A stretch of 64,000 bases of DNA from Chamaea fasciata. Lineage: Eukaryota > Chordata > Aves > Passeriformes > Sylviidae. The position numbers and the translations under genes are program-made. Location of the stretch: NCBI GenBank assembly GCA_029207755.1, contig JARCOQ010000008.1, positions 31,718,521 through 31,782,520 on the forward strand. The letters run 5' to 3'. This document shows positions 13,901 to 27,710 of the stretch, piece by piece. The notes under the pieces are model-generated. The model did no database searches. It worked only from the letters and a program-made list of their open reading frames with translations, and was not told where the DNA came from. The stretch's first letter is position 1; each line of letters starts with the position of its first letter.

Positions 13901-16900
13901 AATGTAGGCATTTTGGAAACTGTATACACCACAGATTTATTTCAGGCTGCTCAGAAGTTATGGCCTGCCTATCTAAATGGCCTGTTAGCAAGGTATGAGC
14001 TTCAGTTGGGCTGTTTGACTCGCTCCTACCCAATTTAGTGCCACTGCACTAAATTTATGTTTAGAGCAATGCACAGTTTAGTCTCTTTTTGTAAGAACTG
14101 CTGTTAATCAGAAAATTAATGACTTGGCTGGTGTGGTGTGAGACATTAGTAATGCCAACCCTGCTCTCCTCTAAGGGACTGCGGGCTGGTAGCTGGTGAG
14201 CAGGAAACCCCCACACGTGGGAAAGGCTTGTGGCCCTGCTGCTCTGAGAGATCATCACCTGTGACAGAAATTGAGGCACAGCCAGTGATGAGCAGCCCTG
14301 TGGCATCTCCTGTGTCCTCCCCTTGCTCCTCTCCCTCCCACCAAGAGGGGCAAGTGATGCTCAAGAGGGAAAGCAATTCAAGACACTACCAATTCCTTAT
14401 TACGTTATTTTCCTATCTCCTTTTCCCACCAAATGTGAAGTCCCTTCTCAACCGTTTCATCATCATTGTAATTAGCATGTATGGCAGATGATCAAATTAA
14501 TTGTTTCTTGGGTTCAAATCTAGTACCGGTAAGATGTTAACAATTTAAATGAGACCCTCAATTTTCTACACATTTCTGCAGAGAGTTTAGTAATTGCCTT
14601 AGCTTTGTTCATTCTGCCAATCCATGCTTCAGAACACTGATTTCATTAATGAGCAGCTAAACATGACTGCCCTGCTGATGATTTGTTCCCCTGCTACCTG
14701 GGAAATGTCATTTGAAATGGCCTAAGCTCAGCAAAAGGGCACGGAAAAATTTTAAGTGGCAGCACTTTGTTTTAGTCCAAATTGCCACAAGTAGGAGGAA
14801 AATTGTATCTTACACAGCCATTTCCAAAAGCATATCTAGGAATGATTGGTGCAACTTGCAAAATCATCACTGGTGTGAAGATGAAAACTCTCACTATGAA
14901 GATTTTTCTGATTTTTAATTATCATAAATGTATATTCTTTAAAAGCATCAGTGCTAGAATTATAGTCTATAATTAAGGCGGAGCTCTAATCTGGTTTGTT
15001 CTTGTCTTCACTCTAATTTTTCAGTAACACAAGGTCTGTAAAGTGTGAACACTTAATATTTCAGAACCAATGCCAGGTACACATGATGAAACTAAGACTG
15101 AAAAAATGTATTCTTCCTTCCTTAGCTCAATTCCATGTTTTTCTGTGCTTAGCTAAAAACTTCTGCCGTTTTTGTACTTTCAGGTAGGCAGAGGAACATT
15201 GGTTAAGGGAGCAGAATAGTGTGGCAGACATGTTTCTTGCTAATTTAGTGAAAATGTATCCTTATTCATGCAAACCTTTTGGATCTTCTGTTATGTGAGT
15301 TTATACACACTTAGATCTTGTCAGATAAGTTCTACAGCAGGGACAGCAGAACGGGAACCAAGTACCCCACTGCACAAATCAATTCACTGAAATTCTGGGA
15401 AGTTTTGTCATTGAGCTGGGATTTGCTTCAGCACCATCCCAGCTACTGACTGGGGTTAGAGCTCTTCAAATAAAAGGTTGACCCTTTCAGTTCCCTGTTG
15501 CCTGCAAATGACCAAGAACACGCTAACACAGCTAAATGTTGCTGTAAGAGCAGTTTTAGTATCAACAATATAGGATTTTTTCCTTAGACTTTGTTCTGAT
15601 TCAACAATTTCAGTTGAAACATTCCTAAGCAAAATATGTCCAAGGGTTAGAAGATGGACAAAGATAGAAGCAACTGAAAGCACAGCCCTAAGGAAAAAAG
15701 CAGACATACAACCAGGCACTGTCACCTGTACTGCCAAAGCAAGGATTAGCCCTAAGAGAAGCATCAGCAAATTACTGTCCTCATGAATAATTTTAAGGGA
15801 GTTATTTAAATTAGAAGTAGAGCAGGTGTTAGATACTAATGTGTTTTGCAGAGTAATTACATTACTTGTATGCAATGTAATTGCAAATGAGTGCAACAGG
15901 CATTGAAGTTGGGGGGGAGATAAGAGTAATAAGGGTAAAAGCCTGCAACTGCACAGGTGAACTCCATGCATTTATGGATGAGGTAAGAATGGGAACTTTC
16001 ATTAGTTCTGGTGGGCATATGGCCATATCATGGCCGAGCAGAGTTACCAGGGTGCAGAAGAAAGGATGATGCCAACTATGTACCAGTTTTCTGCTCTAAA
16101 CAACATCTAAAAGAGCAGTTTGAAAAATGCATCAGTAAAATGGATTTTGTCAGCAGCTCTGCAGTATTACCACGAGGGAATAGAGTTCAGTGATATTTTG
16201 AGACATTCAGAGATGTGAGAAGGGAACCACAAAGAGTTTGATTTGATTCAACTGCTGCCTGCCTGCTTCTCTTTCCACTGCTTTTCCTGCCACACGGGCA
16301 GGAGATCTCACGCTTCAACCCAGCCCAGCTTGTTGATGGTGAGCCTGCATGCATCCCAAAGGAGGAGCTGGCTCACCAGGAGGCCACTCCAAACCTGTCT
16401 GTAGGACCAGGCAGGTTCACCAGCAACCCTGGGCAGGTTAGGAGAGCAGAGAGAGGGACCCACTGAGCAGGTTGTAGGCAACATGTGAAAATGTGCAAGA
16501 ATCTCCCGGGTAGAAATTGGGAGGAAAGGGTCTGAGGGAGCCAAGACTAACTTCACAGGAATGCAAAAAAATGCATTTTTGTCTGGGGAAACAGACTGAG
16601 GTGGTTTGAGGCTGAGTCAGGCCAGAGAGCAGGGAAGGAAGGAGAGGAGGTTTCCAAAACTCCCATCAACTGTGCATAATATCAGGGCACTGTGTAGAAA
16701 GCAGGGTGAAGACCATTGAAGACCATTAAAATTTAGCAATAGTTTAAGTTCCCATGACCAAAGGCAAACCTCCTGGAGAGGATTTCCTGGGTGCATCACA
16801 CATAAGAAACCCAAGAGGAACATTGCCACCAGTTGAGGAACAGTGCCCAGAACCCCAACCCTTCATGAGGTTCCCTGCACATTTGGGGTGTTTCTCCACA

Positions 16901-19900
16901 GCCAGACACTTCTCCTGGCCTTTCCTTCACAGGCATCTCCCAGGCACTTCCCACTCAGAGTGCTTCAGCAGCAATCAGATGTCCAGGGACCAAAACCCAA
17001 AGGTTCACTGGTGAACACCTAGTTCAGACACAAACCTGCACTAATGCCCTGAAATTCTGCATTCATCCAAGCCGGGCTACAGTGCCAGGTCTGCTCTAGC
17101 TTCACATGGAATTAATGTGGTTTCTGTGAAGCTTGGTTTTTCTAACTAGAACAAAATGTTCTAAAGGCTGGAGCAGGGAGAGCACAGCTTTGTTACAAGG
17201 AAGAAGCTGGGATTTTTTTTTTTTATGCAAACAACTGGCATGTAGACAACTATCTTAAAATCAGAGCAAGGGAAAAGATTTTTCTCCAAATTTTGTAGCT
17301 ATCAGTGTCCAAAAAACAAAACCTTTGACCTCTGAGTGGGTTTTGGTTGCTTTTTTAATTCTCCAAGAATCCTGATGTGATGATTAGATCAATTCCTGTC
17401 CATTAGAATTTGAAATGAATCTGTTTTGCAACTAGTGAGTGCCCTTCTAGTATTTCACTGAGCATTTTTGATAGATGGATGAATTTAAATAGAACAAAAA
17501 TGTATCTGATAATGAAGTCATTATGCTTTTTCTGATTTAATCCGAATATTTGTACCATATAAGTCCATTAGAATATCAACGAGATGATTCATATCAGGCT
17601 TCTTCAGGGAAATAACAAGCATTTTTAAAAATTTTATACTTCCAGCAGTGAGACTTTGTCTTCACAACCAACCACCTTGCACAAAGCTTTGGGACGTTCA
17701 TTCTGCATCTCTGCAGCCTTGTGATGCGGTCCTATTTCAATTCTTTCTTAACAAAAGTGCCCGCACTTAGAAGATGTCATATGAAAAAAAAACATTTTGC
17801 CTTTAACATGTATTCACAATTCAGGTGAATGCTTTGAGGCAAATGAGTAAAGGCATGTCTAACAGTGCTTCTGGGAAAAATCTCCTCTCTGTTTCTCAGT
17901 CACATAAGGAGGGCCAGGAGCAGGCAAGGACCAGGAACAAGGCACTGTCAGTGCCGCAGGACAACAGAGCCATGCCCACCCAACCCAGGAGTCCTCCAAG
18001 TACTAATGGCAGTGTCTGGGGAGAGGTTGCTTATGCCCATTTCCCTAATACTACTACTACACCTACTTTTGGGACTTTTAGTATCCCAGCCCAAAGAGCT
18101 GCGGGGCCGTCCCTCCTTCCAGTTCCAACAGATGACTCAAATATGATCCCATGATAGAACTCTGCTGCTGGGCTTTCCCACCTTCTTATTCCGGAACTCT
18201 ATTGATGAGATGCAGAAATCAGAGATGCAACTGAGAACATTCATGAAAATTCATCTTTACCTCAAGCCACTTTGTTGCCAGGCACCAAAAGCCACTGTGA
18301 GAAACAGAATAGCTTGAGTCAAGCAGTGGTTAAAACACTGGTATGTTATCAACACTGTTTTAATCATCAATTCAAAGATCAGCACCATACAGGCTCCTAT
18401 GAAGTGAAGCAACTTTGTTGGTAAATGAGGCATTAGCAAAATGCTCATAACTAACTGCTGTTTGTCAGGCAGTTTTCAACCAAAATTTTTAGCCTACATG
18501 TTTTATTTCACATCCCTACCCATACAGACCATTATAACAAGCCACTGACATCATTAAACTTCAGCACATATTTCTAATTACATCCTAAATATCTGAGATA
18601 ACAATGTTCTGAATTTCAATCAGGCTCTAGGTGTTAGTATATATGATGTACACATACATCTCACTAGGTAAGACACCTTAAGGAAGGACTTGGGAAATTC
18701 AGCTCCAGCATATCACAAGTTTCAACACAATTCAGGCTGTAAGCTGTGACAAACCTGAAGATAACAGAGCAATGAAACTTGCAAATGGCCCTTTACAAAA
18801 AAAGGTGGGGAAAAAACGGTGTTTTGGTGGTTTTATGCTCCATGGGTACTTTTGTTTAAATAAGAAATTTCTTTTGCTTCTTTGTCAAGTAGGAGTTTAA
18901 TTTCCATGTTTGACTGGAGTTAATGAGAAAATAAGAACATTTTCCTTGCTCCTCCATATAATTCAGCCCTGTTGTGTCTCACATACAGAGGGCTTTACAA
19001 AAGTTTCAGAGGCAGTAGTGCTCATTTAACTACTTATGATTCCAATTCAGGGGAGAAGAACACACAACCAGAATCCAAATTCCCCATTCCTGGTGATGGG
19101 GATTCATCTCTTTAATCTGCAACCCTGGGCTCGTGCAGCTGGGCTTCCCCCACCCAAGGCACAGTGCATTTCAGCTCAGCACTGAGTTACTTAACATCTG
19201 TTTTGTTCCTATGAAAGTCAGATCAGGCAAAGATTAGTTTTTCATCCATTTCCATGTCTCAGGATATAAAACACTTCTCTGTTTTTAGCATCCTTCCCAT
19301 CGCTCCTGAAGCAGCATCAGCCCATCTAGAGGTTCTGAGTGCGTTTAAACATAAATGTTTTGATGAAAGGCCTGTTCAACCTCTGATGGATATTTCCCCT
19401 CCAATCATTCCGTTTTCTGATTGCAATTCAGCCAAGGCTGCATTTGCTCTAAGTTGTTATTTATTGCTCAACAACAACCCATTTAGCAACAGGTGAGGTA
19501 TTGGCTGATACCAAACACAACCTCATCCTCCTCTTCCAGTAGTGCACAAACCTGCACAAACCATTCCAGGAGTAACTCAGGAGAGCAGAGGAGGTGCTAC
19601 TGCACGGCACAGGAGCACACCAAGTCTGAATGTGCAGGCCCTCATACGAAATCAGTTCACAGCCAGGGGAATTAGTCTTAGGGGATTGTTTTCTAGGGGC
19701 TTGAAAAGCCCTTTCAGTGTTGAGGGACCTTTCAGGAAGAATTCCTTCTCTAAGTATATTAGATTTAAAACCTGCTTTCAAGAAAAAAATACGTCACCTG
19801 AAAATTTTGCGAAGTCAGACTTTTTTCTTGCTATGGATGAATCAACCTTACTTGTAAGACAAGGTTTTCATGAACCTACAAGCAGTGAAGACATCCAATA

Positions 19901-22669
19901 ATCTATTTTGACAACGTTTAGTTAAAATTTTCTAACTGGCTTTTACTAAATATAAACTTACCTTTCCTCTACAATTCTGAATATCACTTAAGAGCAGTTG
20001 CTGTTGGAAGCCAGGTTACAGGCTCTCAGCTACCCTTTTTATTTACATAGCCAGATGATAAGAATCAGTGAGATTCTAGTCAATCTAATTCAAGAGATAC
20101 AGTCTGCAAGATTGCTATCTCTACATGCTGCACAACTCTAAATTCACAAAGCATCATCCAGAGTAGCTCAATAAAACTCTCTGCTCCAGGCACAGCAATG
20201 GTCAAAAAAATCTAATCAAACAATTGGATGCCTAGAAAACATGATAGAAAATGGTGAAATAATAATAATGTCCTCAGATCAATATTACTCTTTCAGAACA
20301 TAAATAAAGGCTGCGCAGATGAGTGCCAAAGGTGAAGTTATAAGCTTCAATTCTTGCTGCTTTTTAGAAGGGCATAGGGTGTGCAGAAAAACTGCAAATT
20401 GGTGGTGCCCTGATTCTAAAATCACTTGGTCCCCTCATTACAGCAATCAGTGAGAATGTACGTGAGGAACGGGAACCCGAGGCTCTGTCAGCATCTGCAG
20501 GCTCTACTCCTGCTCTCAGTCTTACAGCGAGAACATTTTATGGCTCAAGCTTTCTGAAATAGATACTGTGGACAGCAGCACAAATGTTGAATTTGTCAAG
20601 AGAGCTGACACTGCGTTCAGCACATCTGTAATTGCAATCTGGCCCCTACCAGAAGTAATTCCAAGCAACCACTTAGGAACAATATTTTTTTTTTCTCCCC
20701 TCCCTTTCTGTTTTTAAAGAAACTCAGAGAAAGTCTCTTCAGATGACTCAGTGCTCCTCATTCCTGCATCCTGACAGACTGGGAACTCACCTCTATGTGC
20801 ATGTGCACCCACACAGCAGTGGAAAATCTAACAGCTGCTGCCCATGTCCCTGCTGGATGAGTGGGGTCCTCTCAATCTCTTCTGCAGCACTTGGGGAATA
20901 ACTTCAGAAGGAGAAGTGTTTTCCTGCAGCGATGTGGTAAACTCCTTTTCCCATTGCAATCCCATTAGCATCCCACCTTCCCAGGACTGCTGCAGTGCCA
21001 GGAAAACCCTAATTGCTTCACAGTCAGAAGGAGCTACAGACACTCTCAGGGAGTACAGATACCTGGGCCATCACTTTCGTTAAAATCACAAAATAAAAGC
21101 ATTTACAGCTGCATTTAACCACAGACTCTGAAAGCACAAAGAGGAAATGACAGAAGGTTTTTCTATCTAGAACTGTTTTTAGATGTATACACCATTTTCA
21201 CTGAAGGAAGAAGAGTCTTCCAGGGAAAACTACTTTTGTTATTGCACCCAGTTAGCACAAAATACGCATTTATCTGTTAAGATATGGCTAAGAGGGAATT
21301 TTGGTATGTTACTGATAGAAAGGCAATTCAAGGTTGTTAAGGCTCACAGCAGGTGCCTGCTAGCTCCCTGTATGTGCTTAAATCCTGCAGTACTCAGTGG
21401 CAGGTAGAGGCCTTTGCAGAATTGACATCCTCAGAATAATGGCATTCAGATGGTAGCAGACTTGAAACACTTCCATTCATTTTAGAATAGCAAATGTAAA
21501 AACTTTGGGTACCTTAAACATGAAATCTGTGCTTCCCTTAAGCAAATGAAATTGTAATTTATAGCTTTCACACCTAGACTAGCAGACTCTGAAACTTGAT
21601 TTTATTATTATACTTCCTCACAGTGGTTTCTGTTCAAAACTATGTTTAGCACCCCTCTGCACAGGACCACAACTGAAGCTAAAGCAAAAGCTTGATCAAA
21701 AGCTGAAGCTGTTTTGTAGATAGTGACAAGAACACTTAGAGAAAGAAGACATTTTAAAAAAAGTTACCGAGCTAAAGAAAACAAAAAGATACGAACTAGT
21801 AAGCTGCCACCAACGATATTATTTTCTATTAGAATGGCATCTTGTTTTCTCCAGCTGTATGAAACAAATTTCTGCCCTGGTCTATGCTGAACTGGGGCTA
21901 CAGTGCAGACACTCAGAACCACAACTCCTTTTACCACAATGGCCACAATAACAGAGGAAAAAAACCCCCATAACCCAAAACATGTAAATGTTTTGATAAC
22001 ATTTTTTTTAAAACGAACATTGCAAGCTTTTAAAATACAGAAATCACTGATTGTTATCATGATTTTCAGAATAGCAGTTCCAATGCCAAGAAATAATTAT
22101 GGTTTTAATAAACCATTTGCTGTTTTACTGGAAATGTCCAGGCTGATGATAAATTCATACACTGCTCAGTCTGGACGCTCAACCACATCCAACATTAGAA
22201 GAAGTTATGAGTTTAATTAAGCTAGCTGTGATAACAAGCAATCTCCTTCCGTATAATGATACCATCTTCCCCATGAAAAAACAGAAAATATCTGAAAGGT
22301 TTGATTCCATACAAGTGATTAAATAAATTAAAGCTCAGATTTTCCCACAGGTTAATTTTAAATGCAAATTTGAATTTCAAAAGAGTTATTTTCAACTTTT
22401 TAGCCATATTTTTTCCCGCAGAAAATTTAACTGTGCATCTTTTTAAATTATGGACAAGCATATTTGACTGACAAAGGTATTCTTGAATCCTTTTTGTGGC
22501 CTTTTATTTTTCTGTTGGGAATGTGGACTATCATCAGTAAGAAACCTCCAGTGTGTGCAAGATGGGAAGAAGTTGAGCAACCTTGAAGTAATTGCCTCTT
22601 CCACGGCTTGCAGGCTTTGTTATAACTTAGAGATCCACCTGAAGGAATAGGTAGAACTGACAAAGGTCA

Positions 22670-23290
22670 TTTTGGCACCGGGCATGGGCAGGGTCCGGAG
22701 GGGCGGCTGGGGACGGAGACCCCAGAGCTCCCCTCAGGCTCTGGTGTGGCTGTGAAAAAAGTGTTCCTTCCCTAAACTCAGTTTCTAGAGAAAAGGGAGG
22801 CTGTGAATCATCAAATAATTGAAAACACTGGAGGGAATAGTAAAAAATCTCCATAAAAATCAACTTACATCACAGGACGGGGAGATGAGGGCCTACGGGG
22901 CCTTGCTCCTGGCAGCCGCCAGCTGGTGGCTCTCTTGTTTGCCCCTCACCCTTTAATTTCAGTCCTCTTTAGGAATAAAGGGTCAAATGTTTCAGTCGGG
23001 TCTTGGCCTGGGTGTTTGTGTCCAGGTGCTGGCTGTGAGGGCTCCTCTGTGAGGAGATTCCCACTGGAATTCTCGGCCACAGCCCCGGGGCCAGGCACAG
23101 CCGGGCCCTTCAGCAATGCCGCCCTCAGCCCAGCCTCCAGCAACCCCGGAGCACTGAGTTTCAGAGTGTGCTTTTGTGGTGAAACTCTGAGGAGTGATCC
23201 CTGGCAGTGCTACAGTGGCCTGGGGACCTCTCCTCACATCACAACGCCGGCTGATTTTTTGGGAATTCAGTGCTGTTAAATAATGCGTTT
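22670..23290. other. GC-rich, CpG-containing patch
   Basis: CpG dinucleotides are clearly more frequent than in the flanks, in blocks such as gggtccggaggggcggctgg and cagccccggggccaggcaca. It is too small and too interrupted to call a typical CpG island, and no transcript can be assigned. Confidence 0.4.
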
Positions 23291-24080
23291 CTGAGATCAG
23301 GGGCGAGAAACAGCTCATGCCACAAACTGACCTAGCCAAACCAGGAATGTTGATCAGAGGACAGCTATGTCCGTGGAGGCTGAATTATTTCTCTCGAAAC
23401 ATCTTGAGCTCAGATCAGGACTTTTGCCGAATCTTTGCTTGGCTCGCAGAGCTGGGCTGATTTCCAGGCAAACCTTGCCAGAATCCTCAGATCCGAGGCA
23501 GATCTGCCACAAGGCAGATTTCCTCTGAAAACGAATGCTCTCTCCAAATCCTGTCAGCTTTTCCAAGACTTTTTAATTTCTGCCCAATATTCTGGAAAAT
23601 GGCCTTCCAACGCTGCGAGTTAGGAAGTCCCACAAGTGCTGAATTGATTTGGCTCAAAGAGTTTCCAAATTCTTGCTTCAGCAGCAGAATTGAGGATAGA
23701 AAAGAGTGTCTTTTATTTGGGTGTTTGGATCTTTTCCTCAAATTTCTGGTTGAAAGTTTGCACTTGGAATTGAAGCCACATATCAAACCCACACAGGCAG
23801 AAAAAACCTTGGCAAATGTCTGCCTAATCTGTCCTTTAAACCTCAGCAGTGGAAATCCTACAGCCTTTTTCACTGTGGTTCAAATGAGAGACATGGAGGA
23901 AGATGAAATTCCTTGCCTATGGTTCCTTCATCAAGGGAGAGTGACAGATTAGCTAGTGCCCATTTGAGAAGTGCTGATTTGGACTGTATTTTAGCACACC
24001 ATGATGTATTTTGAGAATCCTCATAGAATCAGAGTGTCCTTTTGCTTAGCTAGGCCAGAACTGCAAACATCTTATAATAC

Positions 24081-24165
24081 CCAAGTCCTTCTTGCTGCAA
24101 TTTAAGTCCAGTACTTCTTCCTTTACCTGTCCTAGTCATGGAAACAGTTTCTTTCTTTGTACTTT
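24081..24165 (-). mobile_element. Possible ancient CR1 fragment
   Basis: The plus-strand block cttgctgcaatttaagtcca, followed by gtacttcttc, cctagtcatg and aacagtttctttctttg, resembles the reverse complement of an internal segment shared by old CR1 families. Divergence is high and the limits are unclear. Confidence 0.4.
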
Positions 24166-27100
24166 CTTTTTTGCTCTGTTTTAGGCCTGAGGTGTTTCAG
24201 TCATCCTCTCCTCTTCAGGACACCTACGGCACCTCTTTGCTCACACATCTCACTTTTGGTAGCCCTGTACTCCCTGGGACAGGTCCACTTCATGTTATTG
24301 AGAACAGTGCCATGAACACCAGTGAGCCCTACCTAGAATGCTGTACACACATCACTTCAAAAATTTCGAATGCCACACTGCTCCTTACATATTGCAGTAT
24401 CTGGGGGGAGGAGATGTGAAAGAGTGTAACGTTTGTGATTTTCCTGATAGCTGGAGGATAACTGTGTGTGACTCAAAGATTCTTTTTATAAACATCGTTT
24501 GTCACTGACTTTCCACTTTCTATAACAATTCATTTTAAAATTTCAGGTCACTAAAAAGCTGACAGTTCAGCTTCCTGCCCAGTCTCCACAGCAGAATACT
24601 TTGCTTTCAAATTCCTTAATGAACAGCAAAGCCTTTGAAATACATTTTTTTTTTCCACAGATTTGCTTTCCATGTGGAAATCTTACCAATTATTTGAGAG
24701 AACCAAAATGTGCTGTCTTTATTACCTTCTCCCACTTCGCCTTCTCAAGAACACTTTCATGAACATGATTATAAAAAAGGGCCTTTCACCATCCTTTTCT
24801 CAGCAAGTCCCCTGTGCTGATCAGGTCAAAGCCACACAATTCTTTTTCCCTGCTTTCTCTGCTTCTCTGTCCAAAGTTGTATCCAGGTTTCTTCTGGAAC
24901 ATCTGCCTGTGTCCCTGGGCAGTCTGCTCCTTCCCATAAAGTGTCTCATCAAGTGTCTTCCCTTCAGATGATGTTTTTTGCTGTTGTTGGGGTCTCGGCC
25001 ATGTGATGATTACCTTGGCCCCTATAGCTGGAACCTCATCCTTCATTCCTTTCACTTCCAACCAGGGACTTCAAATGGACTTTTTTCTCATCACTTTCTG
25101 GACCTCAAAGTAGTTATACAGCTAGCTCCTTCCTTCATTCGTACTCATTCCTATCCACCAGGGTAGAGATCACATGCCTAAGGTGCTTGTAAAAAAGAAA
25201 AAAAATCTGGTTATTTTTAAATTGCCCTTCCCAGTGCTGTACCTTGACAAGTTCACATCACCACCCCTCTTCCTGTCATGCCATTTTTCAAGGACCTGCT
25301 TTTCACTCACATATCTCATTTACTATTTATCAATTTTACAACTAAAGATACTCTTCCCATCATCTATATTTTAGGCCATCTTTTGATTTTCACATCACCT
25401 TTTTTCCACAGGTTGAACCACTCTACTCTAGATAATTGATGGAAGGGGGCAGATTCTCATAAATGTGTTGTTTAGCAAAATGCAAATAGTCATAGTGGTT
25501 TGGAGCCAGAAGAACAGGCTTTAAGACTTCCTGGCTTTTGAAGTTTGATGAAGCAAGAATAGAAAACATCTATACGTATAGAAAGTGATTTGTGTGTATG
25601 TATAGACAGAGATAAACAGAGCTATAAATGTATAGATTGAAAAATTTGTTCATCATCAGTTTCTATGCTGGGTTTTTTTCCTTTAGCTTTATTATAGATG
25701 AACTTGCTTTAGATCAAAGTCTAGATTCCTGGAAGCATGCTTTCATAATTTATTAGTTTCAGGAAACAAAATCCAAAACTACTTCAAAATTTCACATGCT
25801 TATACTATGGCAGCTATTTTGAATACATAAGACCAAATGCTGCTGACCTTGTGGCAGTAGAACACCCACTCAACGAGGTTACATTTTTGCTTATGAAATA
25901 ATAGTAGGTTTCAGTCCACAATGGTATTTGGTTTGATTTCTAGAGATTGTTTTCTGCAGAGTTTTACATTGAAGATGATTTCCACAATGCAAAACCATGA
26001 GAACATTTTAATCAGCTTGCAGGTGGACACATCTGAATCACAGGAAAATGTATAACTAAGACTATGAAAGCATCATGCAGTGCCAAGAGCATTGAATGGT
26101 TTAAGGGAAATAGGACAGAAGTTCCCTTTTAATCTGCCGTAACATTTCTTCACCTGTATTTTAACAAAAACATAATTCTGACTACATAGAAAATAGTTTC
26201 AGAAATCAAGTTTTCTAATCGAAGAATTTATTCGCATGCTCTGGCCCACCCCTGATGCTGTGAACAGAAAGACTCTCCAAATCTCTCATGCTGCCGAAAG
26301 CTCATATACACTGGTTGCTACTTAAATCAAATAACCCAAAAGCCAGTGCTCAGTGCTGCCAATGGGGCTCTGCATGACTGAGACTCTGCAGGAGCACAGG
26401 AGCCTCAAGAAGCTGCTCCCCAGCTCTGCAGAGGACTTTGCACACAGATCCCCCTGGCCACTCAGCTGGAACTGCTGCCACACCTCACTTGGTTCAAAAA
26501 AAATGAGCTCACATGGCTCTACTTGAAAGTCACATGAATTACCAAGGTCTGGATGCGTTGCAGGACCAGGATGAGACATGTAGTTGCTACAGGAGTCAGC
26601 CAGATTGAACAGCTGAAAATATCAGGGCATTTGAACATGAGGACATTTCTCTCATTGTCTGACAGGAAAACTCTCTGCTCAGTAAATGCAGGCGTTAGGT
26701 TGGGGCTTGGCAAACTCTTTGTGTCTTGGCCTGGACCAGAGGACAGAAAGAAAATCCTGGCAAGAACTGGAAGGCAGCATCAGCTCAAGCCACATTCGAG
26801 GAGTTAATGAACTCAAGGATTGAAGCCCTTAAAGGAATGAATATCCCCAAATTAATAAAATTTTTCATTTCATTAGGAAGTGAATACTCTTTCTTTTTAC
26901 TCTACACCATTGAAACCATAAAGACAGCCCCTATGGAAATGGAAGACTCATCTGAAAAACTGATTTCATTTTTATCCATTATCTTTCTAAACTCAGCATC
27001 TTAGTGCCTGTGCTTTGAGTGTTCTCCAGAGAGCCAATGGGATTTCTTAATGGACTCTGTGCAGGGCTCTGTGTAGCTTCACCTAACAATATAAATGTAG

Positions 27101-27430
27101 CAATTCTGCTGAGGAATGATGGAATGAGAATGATTGTCACTTATAGCCTTGTATGTGGGAATCTCAATCTCTCTTTTTCAGTGCATTTGTGTGCGTTTCC
27201 TGCCAGAGAGAATTTCAGTCCAAATTTCTGTGCAGTATTTAAAACATAATTGTGTTTAACAAACCCAGCAAAAAGTGGCAAGCACTGCAACAGTGAGGAA
27301 AAGCCCAGACTTGTTTCCAAACAATTCTTGGGCTAGCTGAGCCAGGCAGAACTGTGCTCAAGGATGCATCCAGCAGGATGGGGTGGCACGGGGAGCCACA
27401 GAGCAGCTGCAGGAGGTGTGTGGGGCCTGG
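24166..27430. other. Intergenic, no gene recognised
   Basis: Pyrimidine-rich on the plus strand from about 24650 to 25440, otherwise AT-rich unique-looking sequence. No recognisable gene or repeat. Confidence 0.65.
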
Positions 27431-27710
27431 CAGGGTTGGAAGGGACCTGTGGAGATAGCCCAGTCCAACCCCTCTGCCCAAGAAAGGCCACCTGGAGCAA
27501 GGGACGCGGGAACACCTCCAGGTGGGTTTGGAACGTTCCCAAAGTGGGAGACTCCACACCCTCCCTGAGCAGCTGTTGCAGTGCTTTGCCACCCTCAAGG
27601 TAAAGAAGTTCTTCCTCACGGTGAGGTGAAGCTTCTTGGCCATTGCTCCTCATCCTGTCCCTGGCACCACTGAAAGGATGCTGGCACCATTCTGTTCAGC
27701 TGAAGATGTC
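27431..27710 (-). mobile_element. CR1 retroposon, 3'-end fragment
   Basis: The plus strand reads as the reverse complement of a CR1 3' region: gggttggaagggacctgtgg, cccagtccaacccctctgcc, cacctccaggtgggtttgga, ggagactccacaccctccct, gtaaagaagttcttcctcac and ggcaccactgaaaggatg, all in the right order. CR1 is a non-LTR retrotransposon whose copies are usually 5'-truncated. Here the 3' end is at about 27431, with no intact terminal microsatellite visible. Open frames crossing it on both strands are by-products. Confidence 0.93.

Larger units (their letters stand above)
4152..24080. other. Intergenic, no gene recognised
   Basis: About 20 kb with no supported gene. Most is AT-rich and low in repeats. 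Stretches near 11770-12010 and 13780-13960 have the texture of conserved non-coding elements. A 171-codon hydrophobic open frame lies at 15971-15456 on the minus strand with no family match. A more GC-rich, CpG-containing patch runs from about 22670 to 23290. No tRNA, rRNA or known RNA gene was recognised. Confidence 0.7.

Noticed and set aside
23487..23952. Overlapping 128- and 117-codon frames on opposite strands
   Set aside because: No family match for either translation; simultaneous openness on both strands is typical of chance.
27239..27653. Open frames of 79-134 codons on both strands
   Set aside because: They overlap the recognisable CR1 copy and run in the wrong sense or frame for a CR1 protein.
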